Shown: positions 1 through 6,463 of the stretch, piece after piece
Numbering within the stretch: the first letter of the stretch is position 1
How the letters are laid out: each line of letters begins with the position of its first letter
DNA from: Morganella sibonii
GTDB lineage: Bacteria > Pseudomonadota > Gammaproteobacteria > Enterobacterales > Enterobacteriaceae
Assembly: GCF_040560245.1 (NCBI RefSeq)
Contig: NZ_JAKMWP010000009.1
Direction: 5' to 3' (one strand)
DNA: 64,000 nt
Program-made: the position numbers and the translations under genes
Notes under the pieces: model-generated
The model's input: only the letters and a program-made list of their open reading frames with translations
Told to the model about the DNA's origin: nothing
Database searches by the model: none

Positions 1-922
1 GTTTGATGACTAATGTTAATTTTAATTCTTCGGATAATTTATTTAGATATTTTATTGCAGATAGGTTATCAATATTTGAATGTAATTTTATTTGCGAGTC
101 TTCAAATACTTGGAGTGGAAATAAAATATAATTTTCGTTTTTTTCAATTTCATCGATGTGTCCATTCCAACTTTCTATATATATCGTTTTTTTCTTTTTC
201 TTTTTCTTGAGGTTATAGGTAAATTTATATTTTTGATATGAAGGGATATTTAATACTATTTCTATAAGCCCACATATTCTATGTATGATCTTTTTTACTA
301 AGTTGCGTTGAGGTGCTTGCTTTATTATATGTGTAGATAATTTATGTTTGCAATAGTCCTCTTTCCATTTCTTAAACTTTTCATTATTATAGTTTGGGAA
401 TGATATTGAATTATTTTTCAATGCCTTGTAAAAAAAAGAACTAGCGTTTGACCCTAAGCAATCGAAGAATGTTTTATTATCAATGTTGGATAACTCTGAA
501 AATATAGTATGAATATTTGGGTGTGCTAAACTGAAGTTTTTAATTGCAATGTCAAAGGAATGAAGACCATTACCACCAAAAATAATAGTTTTTTCTTGTG
601 CGAGTACTTCATTATTTAAGGCATTGAGCATAGATGAATATATTTTTGCGGCCTGGTTTATGGATATAAAATCCGCAACAACATCAATAGATCTTTCTAC
701 CTTTCCTGAATCTGATTTATTTGGTTTGTGATTGCGTATTAATAATATACAATTCTGTTGATCGAAGTTTATCTTAAACCAATAATATTCTTCAATACTA
801 AAGCAAAAGATAACCACATTCATGTTATTATCTTTTGCTGCTTCTGCGATTGATAGGTATAAATTACGACGCAGTCCATCATGTAAAACTAAGATTAATT
901 TATCGTATTGATTTATAAGCAT
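1..922 (-). CDS. Capsule/polysaccharide synthesis-like protein, 3' end outside window
   Basis: An open frame on the minus strand runs from an ATG at 922 off the left edge, so about 307 codons are visible and the C-terminus is missing. The product is AT-rich and lysine/asparagine-rich, with no signal peptide. Near visible residue 265 it reads FPLQVFEDSQI, which resembles the conserved block of Capsule_synth (KpsS/KpsC-like) proteins that modify or export polysaccharide chains. That match is from memory. Its start overlaps the end of the upstream glycosyltransferase by 23 nt, so the two are translationally coupled members of one operon behind the JUMPstart element. The family call is moderate; the existence of the gene is well supported. 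Confidence 0.6.
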   Translation of the reverse strand, partial: MLINQYDKLILVLHDGLRRNLYLSIAEAAKDNNMNVVIFCFSIEEYYWFKINFDQQNCILLIRNHKPNKSDSGKVERSIDVVADFISINQAAKIYSSMLNALNNEVLAQEKTIIFGGNGLHSFDIAIKNFSLAHPNIHTIFSELSNIDNKTFFDCLGSNASSFFYKALKNNSISFPNYNNEKFKKWKEDYCKHKLSTHIIKQAPQRNLVKKIIHRICGLIEIVLNIPSYQKYKFTYNLKKKKKKKTIYIESWNGHIDEIEKNENYILFPLQVFEDSQIKLHSNIDNLSAIKYLNKLSEELKLTLVIK

Positions 923-1685
923 AGCTGGCAGTGTATCGTATTATTAAGTATAGGGTGAATAAAAGGCTGCTTGATTTTTTAGGGCCTATTAATGTTTCTC
1001 TTAATAAAGAGTTAAATAGAGTAATTCTATTTTTTAATGATAGGTTACTTCCCCTTCCTTCACCATGGATTATATAGCAACTAATGGTTTTTTTATATTT
1101 AATGCCGTTGCCATGTTGTGCAATGATTAAATAGGAAAGTATATCCTCTCCCCAGGGTAAGTTATTATTTTTGACATGTTTTAGGAAGAAGTCTTTTTTT
1201 ACAAATAGACTGCTGTAGCTTGGCATACCATATTTTATAAAGTCTGTAGGTTTTTTTATAAGATAATAATCTGTATTGTTTTGTTCTCTGCTAAATATTC
1301 TATCTTTTTTCGATGTTATATCTACAGTATTATATACATAATCATGAATTTTATTTTTTTCTAAAATAGACATAAAATCAATAAAATCATTATTATATAA
1401 TATATCATCCGCGTCTAAAAAGAAGATGAATTCTGTTTCTGCCAACATAGCTCCAATATAGCGTGCTGCTGATGGGCCAGAATTAGTAATAAGTTTATGA
1501 TATATGATATTACTATCATTTATTTTTTCTATTAATATATCAGTATTATCAGTACTGGCGTCATCAATAATGATCCATTTTATATTATGCTCTTTAAGTA
1601 AAGGGCCTAATCGAATACATTGAGCGTTTATATATTCTTTTGCATTGTAGGTCGGTGTTATGATTGTAATCATATCAATATTCAT
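900..1685 (-). CDS. Family 2 glycosyltransferase
   Basis: This is a 261-residue GT-A type glycosyltransferase that would transfer a sugar from a nucleotide-sugar during polysaccharide (capsule or O-antigen) assembly at the inner membrane. The N-terminus ITIITPTYN starts the Rossmann-like fold. IIIDDASTDNT is the nucleotide-binding strand, and FFLDADD is the DxD metal site. A TTG codon at 1703 would extend it by six residues, but the ATG at 1685 (or the ATG at 1673, just before ITIITPTYN) fits the family better. No Shine-Dalgarno is evident at any of these starts, and a JUMPstart/ops element lies directly upstream. Base composition is much more AT-rich than the neighbouring cpx genes, as is usual for surface-polysaccharide loci. 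Donor and acceptor cannot be told from sequence. Confidence 0.85.
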   Translation of the reverse strand: MNIDMITIITPTYNAKEYINAQCIRLGPLLKEHNIKWIIIDDASTDNTDILIEKINDSNIIYHKLITNSGPSAARYIGAMLAETEFIFFLDADDILYNNDFIDFMSILEKNKIHDYVYNTVDITSKKDRIFSREQNNTDYYLIKKPTDFIKYGMPSYSSLFVKKDFFLKHVKNNNLPWGEDILSYLIIAQHGNGIKYKKTISCYIIHGEGRGSNLSLKNRITLFNSLLRETLIGPKKSSSLLFTLYLIIRYTASYAYKSIR

Positions 1686-1704
1686 TATTTTGTTTGTTAA
1701 CAAC

Positions 1705-1744
1705 CATAGCTACCGCACTGGGTTACCGCTCCCAGAGTGCGCTA
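1705..1744 (-). promoter_or_regulatory. JUMPstart / ops element
   Basis: Read on the minus strand, this stretch contains CTCTGGGAGCGGTAAC, then CCAG, then TGCGGTAGC. It aligns with the 39-bp JUMPstart consensus and ends in the ops core GCGGTAGC. JUMPstart sequences recruit the antiterminator RfaH to long surface-polysaccharide operons. The element ends only about 20 nt before the glycosyltransferase ATG. Confidence 0.75.
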
Positions 1745-2004
1745 TTGTGAGTTTATCTTACTGATTCTATTGAGGAATCGAGTCAGTAAGAGTTGTAGTG
1801 TGTCACGGAGTACTGATTTTTCAATATGTTGGGAGGTGATTTATACCCAATCAATCAGCGCCGTTTATATTTGCTGCCAAAGGCTAGTCCGATTACCCGG
1901 GCAGGTCAAGCATGATAACACTCGCGCGTCTTTCATTAAACGAACTTTGTCCGGTTTAATCGGGGATTTTATTTCTTTAAATCTGCTGTTTTTGTGTTAG
2001 CAGC

Positions 2005-2051
2005 AGAAAAAGTGTTACTTTAAGCCATAGCTATGGTTTATTACTTTTTCT
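2005..2051. repeat. Imperfect dyad in the capsule-operon leader
   Basis: Outer arms AGAAAAAGT (2005-2013) and ACTTTTTCT (2043-2051) enclose a perfect 12-bp palindrome CCATAGCTATGG (2025-2036). It lies in the 430-bp gap between cpxA and the polysaccharide operon. It could be an operator or a structured leader RNA; no factor is assigned. Confidence 0.5.
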
Positions 2052-2072
2052 AATCGATATATGCATAATCAC

Positions 2073-2121
2073 AGCAGAAACATTTTATTACATCATATTG
2101 ATGTAACTTGTTATTTCTGCT
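2073..2121. repeat. Second nested dyad in the same gap
   Basis: Outer arms AGCAGAAA (2073-2080) and TTTCTGCT (2114-2121) enclose inner arms TTACATC and GATGTAA separated by ATATT. This 49-bp nested inverted repeat lies between the cpxA terminator and the polysaccharide operon. Its function is unknown. Confidence 0.5.
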
Positions 2122-2132
2122 TAAGAAAGAAT

Positions 2133-2160
2133 AGTTACCGGGGCGGGTTCCCCGGTAACT
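2133..2160 (-). terminator. cpxRA terminator
   Basis: An 11-bp perfect stem (AGTTACCGGGG pairing with CCCCGGTAACT) starts 10 bp after the cpxA stop codon. On the minus strand it is followed by a T-rich stretch (TATTCTTTCTT). Confidence 0.8.
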
Positions 2161-2170
2161 ACAGAGCGTT

Positions 2171-3541
2171 TCAGCGCGGGTGCAGAGGCAGCCAGATTTC
2201 CAGCCTCAGTCCGCCGAGCGGGCTGTCATTGGCGGTAACTTTGCCGTTGTGCTGGCTGATTGCGGTGCTGACAATCGCAAGCCCCAGCCCGGTGCCGCCG
2301 GATTCGCGGTCGCGGGCTTCGTCAGTGCGGTAGAACGGCCGGAAGATATGTTCGCGATCTTCCGGACTGACGCCTGGGCCGTCATCATCCACCACAATGC
2401 TGATGCCTTTGGTGTCGGCGCTGAATGCCACCTGGATGTGCTGGTTTGAGTAACGCAGCGCGTTACGGACAATGTTCTCAAATGCACTGCCGAGTGCGGA
2501 CGGGTTGCAGTAAATCGTCCACGGGCCCGGCGGGGAGGTGATCTCCAGCGTTTTATGGCGCTGTTCCGCCTCAAACTTCGCATTGTCGAGAATGTCATCC
2601 CACAGCTCATTGGCCTTGATGTTCTGACGCAGCAGCTCATTTTTGTGCTGGCTGCGGGAGAGCACGAGCAGGTCGTTGATCATACCGTCCAGGCGGTGAG
2701 TTTCCGTTTCAATACGTTCCAGTTCTTTACTCTCACCATGACGGCGGCGCAGCAGTGCCGTGGCCAGCTGGAGCCGGGTGAGCGGGGTGCGCAGTTCATG
2801 GGAGATATCGGATATCAGCCGCTGCTGTGCATTGACCATGCGTTCAAGGGCGCTGATCATCTGGTTAAAGCTGTTACCCGCCGCGAGGAACTCCTGCGGG
2901 CCGGCTTCCAGTTCCGGATGCTGGCGCAAATTACCTTTGGCAACATCATCCGCCGCGTTTTTCAGTTTTCGTGCCGGTTTTGCCAGGCTCCACGCCAGCC
3001 AGAGCAGCAGCGGGGTGCTGATCAGCATCGTGGCGGCCAGTAACAGGAACGGGCGGTCGATCAGGAAGTTGATAAAGTCGGACTGTGCGGTGTTTGCCGG
3101 ACGGATAAGGTAAAGCTGATAGCGGTCTTCGCCGTCACGAACCTCAAACGGGCCGAGCAGCTCAATGCGGCCGTAACGTTTCTTTTTCGGGTTGTCAGTG
3201 TTATCTGACTGGCCCATAAAGTTGCGGATGACCTGGGAATCATTGCGGATAGGCCCGATGATCCGGCCTTCGGTGGTAACAATAATCAGGCGCTTGTCCG
3301 GCGGTGTCCATTTTACCAGGGCGCGGGTCAGCCGCCGCCACCAGAGCAGGTCATTGGCCGGGTCTTGTGCGAGATCAGATTCAATATGTTGCTGCAGCAT
3401 CATCCCCTGCCGGTACTCGCTCTCCTGGAGCGGCATCAGCTGCCGGGAGTCGAGTTTCGGTACCATAAGCACCAGTAACAGCACCAGTGCCAGGGTAAAC
3501 CAGAAGATGGCGAAGATCCGCGCCGTCAGGCTGCTTATCAT
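2171..3541 (-). CDS. cpxA: Sensor histidine kinase CpxA
   Basis: This inner-membrane kinase/phosphatase senses envelope misfolding and phosphorylates CpxR. It has 456 residues (E. coli 457). A transmembrane helix lies near residues 8-28, followed by a periplasmic sensor domain and a second helix near 165-185. A HAMP linker leads into the HisKA box SHELRTPLTRL with the phospho-accepting histidine. The ATP-binding lid includes VDDDGPGVSPEDREHIF and GGTGLGLAIV. Its start overlaps the cpxR stop by 4 nt (ATGA), giving a coupled cpxRA operon that is probably auto-activated through the CpxR box in the cpxR-cpxP gap. The conserved boxes leave little doubt. Confidence 0.97.
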   Translation of the reverse strand: MISSLTARIFAIFWFTLALVLLLVLMVPKLDSRQLMPLQESEYRQGMMLQQHIESDLAQDPANDLLWWRRLTRALVKWTPPDKRLIIVTTEGRIIGPIRNDSQVIRNFMGQSDNTDNPKKKRYGRIELLGPFEVRDGEDRYQLYLIRPANTAQSDFINFLIDRPFLLLAATMLISTPLLLWLAWSLAKPARKLKNAADDVAKGNLRQHPELEAGPQEFLAAGNSFNQMISALERMVNAQQRLISDISHELRTPLTRLQLATALLRRRHGESKELERIETETHRLDGMINDLLVLSRSQHKNELLRQNIKANELWDDILDNAKFEAEQRHKTLEITSPPGPWTIYCNPSALGSAFENIVRNALRYSNQHIQVAFSADTKGISIVVDDDGPGVSPEDREHIFRPFYRTDEARDRESGGTGLGLAIVSTAISQHNGKVTANDSPLGGLRLEIWLPLHPR

Positions 3542-4242
3542 GTTGCAGATACCATTAAGTAACCACGGCCGCGTAAGGTTTTAAACCACGGCAGGCCGTC
3601 AGTGCGCTCCGGTAATTTACGGCGCAGGTTGGAAATGTGCATATCAATGGCGCGGTCAAACGGGGTCAGGCGTTTGCCCAGCACTTCCTGGCTTAAGTGT
3701 TCACGGCTGACCACCTGGCCGAGATGCTGTGCCAGCAGGTAAAGCAGGGTGAACTCGGTTCCGGTCAGATCCAGTACTTCGTCACCGAAGCTGGCTTCCT
3801 GACGGCCCGGGTTAAGCTGGAGTTTATCCACCATCACCACGGAAGAGTTGCTGCCGCTGTCGCTCTGCTGCTGTTGCTCACTCCAGTTGGAGCGGCGCAG
3901 AATCGCGCGTATACGCGCCACCAGCTCGCGATCGTTAAACGGCTTAGGCAGATAGTCATCTGCACCGAGTTCGAGTCCCAGAACGCGATCGAGGTCGCTG
4001 CCGCGTGCGGTCAGCATAATCACCGGGGTCTGGTAGTTCTGGCGCAGTTCTTTCAGGGTTTCAATCCCGTTTTTGCGCGGCATCATAATGTCGAGCAATA
4101 ACAAGTCTATGGAATCGTCAAGGAGGGTCAGTGCCTGCTCGCCGTCATGTGCAATGACAACGTTGAACCCTTCCATATCGAGTAATTCTTTTAACAGCGA
4201 GGTTAATTCGCGGTCATCATCAACAAGCAGTATTTTATTCAT
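3538..4242 (-). CDS. cpxR: Response regulator CpxR
   Basis: This 234-residue OmpR-family regulator controls envelope-stress genes after phosphorylation by CpxA. The receiver domain (about 1-120) has the acidic pocket VDDDREL, the phospho-acceptor Asp in LLLLDIMMP, and the conserved Thr/Lys in MLTARG and LPKPF. A serine/glutamine-rich linker (about 122-135) precedes a winged-helix domain ending in the DNA-binding signature DMHISNLRRKL and LRGRGYL. It is transcribed divergently from cpxP and is the first gene of the cpxRA operon. A near-perfect CpxR site lies about 55 bp upstream, which points to autoregulation. Confidence 0.97.
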   Translation of the reverse strand: MNKILLVDDDRELTSLLKELLDMEGFNVVIAHDGEQALTLLDDSIDLLLLDIMMPRKNGIETLKELRQNYQTPVIMLTARGSDLDRVLGLELGADDYLPKPFNDRELVARIRAILRRSNWSEQQQQSDSGSNSSVVMVDKLQLNPGRQEASFGDEVLDLTGTEFTLLYLLAQHLGQVVSREHLSQEVLGKRLTPFDRAIDMHISNLRRKLPERTDGLPWFKTLRGRGYLMVSAT

Positions 4243-4295
4243 TATTCACGTCCTCCACGTGCAAAATACGACAACAAACGTTTCTATTCCATGAC

Positions 4296-4310
4296 TTTAC
4301 GTTCTTTTAC
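4296..4310 (-). promoter_or_regulatory. CpxR binding site
   Basis: On the minus strand the sequence is GTAAA-AGAAC-GTAAA, an exact match to the GTAAA-N5-GTAAA CpxR box. It lies between the divergent cpxR and cpxP genes, where CpxR controls both in relatives. Confidence 0.9.
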
Positions 4311-4396
4311 ATGCTCTGACGCATGTTTGCAGCCGGGTGCGTATAGTTAATTCCAACGGGTCAGGTGACGCAGACTCAGAAGTTTAAGGAGTTACT

Positions 4397-4894
4397 ATGG
4401 GTAAGATAGCAACAATCACTTTAGCGTCAATGTTTGTGATGCAAAGTGCGCCCGGACTGGCGCAGGATTCGGAAAGTGATAGCTGCGTTGCCCCGGTGCA
4501 GAGTCACAGTCAGTATAAAGGTATAACGACATCAGGGGGAGATGGTTATACCTCTATGTTGACCGGAATCCGGTTAACGGAAGAACAACGGATGCAGTTG
4601 CGGGATCTGATGCACAATTATCGTGATCAGTTACGGAATGTCCGTAATCTCGCAGAAGATGATATCGCGCTGTATGAGCTGGTAAAGGCCGAAAAGTTTG
4701 ATGAAACGGCGGTACGTAACCAGCTGGAGAAGGACATGCGCAAGCGGCTGGATTACCAGGTTGAGATGATACGGGTTCACCATCAGATGTATCAGTTACT
4801 CAACCCGGAGCAGAAAATGCAGCTGGATGCCAATTTTGAGCCGGAGAGTATCCATACTTCATCCGCCTCATCCGCGCAAAATACGCCGGAATGA
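4397..4894 (+). CDS. cpxP: Periplasmic Cpx inhibitor/adaptor CpxP
   Basis: This 165-residue Spy/CpxP-family periplasmic protein damps CpxA signalling and delivers misfolded proteins to DegP. Residues 1-22 form a signal peptide ending in PGLAQ. The two LTxxQ-type motifs of the family are present: LTEEQRMQLRDLM (about 56-68) and LNPEQKMQLDA (near 135). A good Shine-Dalgarno (AAGGAG) precedes the ATG. A CpxR box lies about 85 bp upstream, so expression should be Cpx-dependent. Its 3' UTR carries the CpxQ small RNA. Confidence 0.93.
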   Translation: MGKIATITLASMFVMQSAPGLAQDSESDSCVAPVQSHSQYKGITTSGGDGYTSMLTGIRLTEEQRMQLRDLMHNYRDQLRNVRNLAEDDIALYELVKAEKFDETAVRNQLEKDMRKRLDYQVEMIRVHHQMYQLLNPEQKMQLDANFEPESIHTSSASSAQNTPE

Positions 4895-4973
4895 ATTTGT
4901 CAGAAGTCATTTGTAAGAAATAATTTGTCAGAGTAGTGAAGTCAGTAGAGTCGTTAAGTAGCACCCAAGAAGT

Positions 4974-5033
4974 TTTTCCTTGCCATAGACACCATCCCTG
5001 TCTTTTACAGCCCCTCTCGAGGGGCTTTTTTTT
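4974..5033 (+). ncRNA. cpxQ: CpxQ sRNA from the cpxP 3' UTR
   Basis: The segment from 4974 reads TTTTCCTTGCC followed by ATAGACACCATCCCTGTCTT, which I recognise as the conserved 5' region of enterobacterial CpxQ. It is followed by the terminator hairpin AGCCCCT-CTCG-AGGGGCT and eight T residues. In E. coli and Salmonella, CpxQ is cut from cpxP mRNA by RNase E and uses Hfq to repress envelope-protein mRNAs. Position and sequence both support this. The exact 5' end is inferred. Confidence 0.85.
5009..5033 (+). terminator. cpxP/CpxQ terminator
   Basis: Stem AGCCCCTCTCGAGGGGCT (5009-5026) is followed by a T run to 5033. The stop codon of the convergent orphan gene starts inside this T run. Confidence 0.9.
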
Positions 5034-5955
5034 ATCTGAATTTCAGGGCAATAAGGTTTGCTGCCAGCCTGGATTCTGAGGAAACAGCCAGGGTGAGTGT
5101 TAACGTGTCTTTTTCTGATAAGGTTTCAGTGGTACTGAAATGAGTTACACGTATTCCTTTCATCGTAATGTCGTTCTGATAACACGCGGCCTCCTGATTT
5201 GTGCTGAGTAAAACAAAGTCAGCTTCCGATGTTATCAGGTAATCACCCGGTGACAGTTGCTGAATAGTTATTTTCCCTTTACTGTCACCCGGCGCGATAA
5301 ACAAGTTGTCATCGGTATCATTTTGGGATTTCAGCAGCTCAGTGAAACGAAAATTCGCCATGCTGGCATGTCCCTGATGCGCAATTTTTGAGATTTCAGC
5401 AGCATCAGTAAAGCCAATCTCCGAAAAAAAACGACTGATTTTTTCGTTACTGTTCAGCGGGGTGCTTTCTCCGTTTCCGGAGATGTAATGATATGTCATA
5501 CGTCCGTATTCTTTACTGTCGGAAGTTGGTTGCTGATAACCGGAGTCAGCACAAAACGTGTAACAAAGGCCGATAGTTTTTTTCTGTTCAGTCACGCTGC
5601 AATCCGTACCATCTGATGAAGGATGGCTACCGGGCGGAATATAGAATGATGTTTCGGTCAGCTCTGTATCACTGCCGGACGGAATATAACGTTCTGTGTT
5701 TTCTGACCATGTGTATTGTGTCCGTGCTTCAGAGTCACCGTATATCACGGCCGGATGAATATTGTCAGGTATCCGGAAGTAGTGAGAGAGAGTCGTGAGT
5801 CCGTGGTGTGTTTCCGGCTTATGAGGCACGGGTTCGGAACTGTTTACGGCGCACTGCAAAAAACGCAGGAGCGACTTGACGATACTGCACTTATTAGGTT
5901 CCGGTTTCGGAGTTGTTTCTGATGTACGGGGAAGGTTTTTAATCTCTGGGATCAT
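5032..5955 (-). CDS. Orphan hypothetical protein
   Basis: I do not recognise this protein. From the ATG at 5955 it has 307 residues; an ATG at 6045 would give 337. The shorter start has a GGA at a workable distance and avoids a start abutting the duplicated pfkA-upstream sequence at 6050. The first 40 residues are rich in Pro/Thr/Ser/Lys. The middle is Ser/Thr/Tyr-rich with several cysteines. The last 100 residues alternate hydrophobic and polar residues, suggesting beta-structure. No signal peptide or membrane segment is seen. It sits in an accessory insert between cpxP and pfkA, and its stop overlaps the CpxQ terminator. A secreted effector is one possibility, but nothing proves it. Confidence 0.6.
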   Translation of the reverse strand: MIPEIKNLPRTSETTPKPEPNKCSIVKSLLRFLQCAVNSSEPVPHKPETHHGLTTLSHYFRIPDNIHPAVIYGDSEARTQYTWSENTERYIPSGSDTELTETSFYIPPGSHPSSDGTDCSVTEQKKTIGLCYTFCADSGYQQPTSDSKEYGRMTYHYISGNGESTPLNSNEKISRFFSEIGFTDAAEISKIAHQGHASMANFRFTELLKSQNDTDDNLFIAPGDSKGKITIQQLSPGDYLITSEADFVLLSTNQEAACYQNDITMKGIRVTHFSTTETLSEKDTLTLTLAVSSESRLAANLIALKFR

Positions 5956-6049
5956 AGTGTATTTTCCGGAATTAAAAATAGGTATTTTACCGGGAGGGCA
6001 GGGAAATAATTGCAGAAAACAATTTACGGGCCTGTATTGCTGCATTTTT

Positions 6050-6097
6050 TTGAAAAAATATTTCGGATACGCTAATTGTTTTTGGTTTTCGGGTATC
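6050..6097 (+). repeat. Duplicate of pfkA far-upstream sequence
   Basis: This stretch (GAAAAAATATTTCGGATACG, then CTAATTG and a T-rich part ending TTTTCGGGTATC) is a near copy of 9608-9657 in the pfkA leader region. It is directly followed by an internal pfkA fragment, so two non-adjacent pfkA-region pieces are joined here. Confidence 0.8.
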
Positions 6098-6114
6098 AGA
6101 AGGGCCGGAAGTCA

Positions 6115-6284
6115 CCGGGATTTATGACGGCTATCCCGGGCTGTATGAAAACCGGATGACCTCCGGCCGCTTCAGTGTCTCTGATGTGATCAACCGCGGC
6201 GGTATGTTCCCGGGGGCGGCGTGTTTCCCTGAATTCCGTGATGACTTCCGTGATGACAAAGTGCGGGAAACCGCGATTGAAAAT
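6115..6284 (+). pseudogene. Internal pfkA fragment
   Basis: This segment matches 10011-10170 inside pfkA at most positions, beginning CGGGATTTATGACGGCTAT and ending GCGATTGAAAAT. It encodes a damaged version of pfkA residues of about 40-92. Differences include loss of the codons for KQLD and a 12-bp tandem duplication of TTCCGTGATGAC. It has no start and no catalytic core, so it is a relic rather than a gene. It sits between a copy of the pfkA upstream region and a damaged CpxQ copy. Confidence 0.85.
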
Positions 6285-6295
6285 TTGCCGGAAGT

Positions 6296-6386
6296 AATTT
6301 GTCAGAGTAGTGAAGTCAGCAGAGTCGTTAAGTGGCACCCAAGACGTTTTTCCTTGCCTTACAGCCCCTCTCGTGGGGCTTTTTTG
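6296..6386 (+). ncRNA. Truncated second CpxQ / cpxP 3' UTR copy
   Basis: The run TTTGTCAGAGTAGTGAAGTC and following sequence repeats 4924-5033 almost exactly, including TTTTCCTTGCC and the terminator (AGCCCCTCTCGTGGGGCT plus T run, 6363-6385). It lacks about 20 nt that hold the conserved ATAGACACC and ATCCCTGTC stretches of CpxQ. It is therefore a duplicated cpxP 3' end with most of the seed region deleted. It may still terminate transcription, but target pairing should be changed. Confidence 0.8.
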
Positions 6387-6463
6387 TCTTCTGAATCCCC
6401 GATGTGAAAAAAGATGAAAAAAAAGCGGCCTTTCGGCCGCTGTAAATGAATCACAACGAGAGA

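Noticed and set aside
13..210. 65-codon plus-strand frame at the left edge
   Set aside because: It is antisense to the long capsule-like coding frame and low in complexity.
1737..2000. 87-codon plus-strand frame in the capsule-operon leader
   Set aside because: It overlaps the JUMPstart region on the opposite strand, has no Shine-Dalgarno and has no recognisable protein features.
6156..6407. 83-codon frame covering the pfkA fragment and the second CpxQ copy
   Set aside because: It is a by-product of the pfkA relic; it runs through the terminator.
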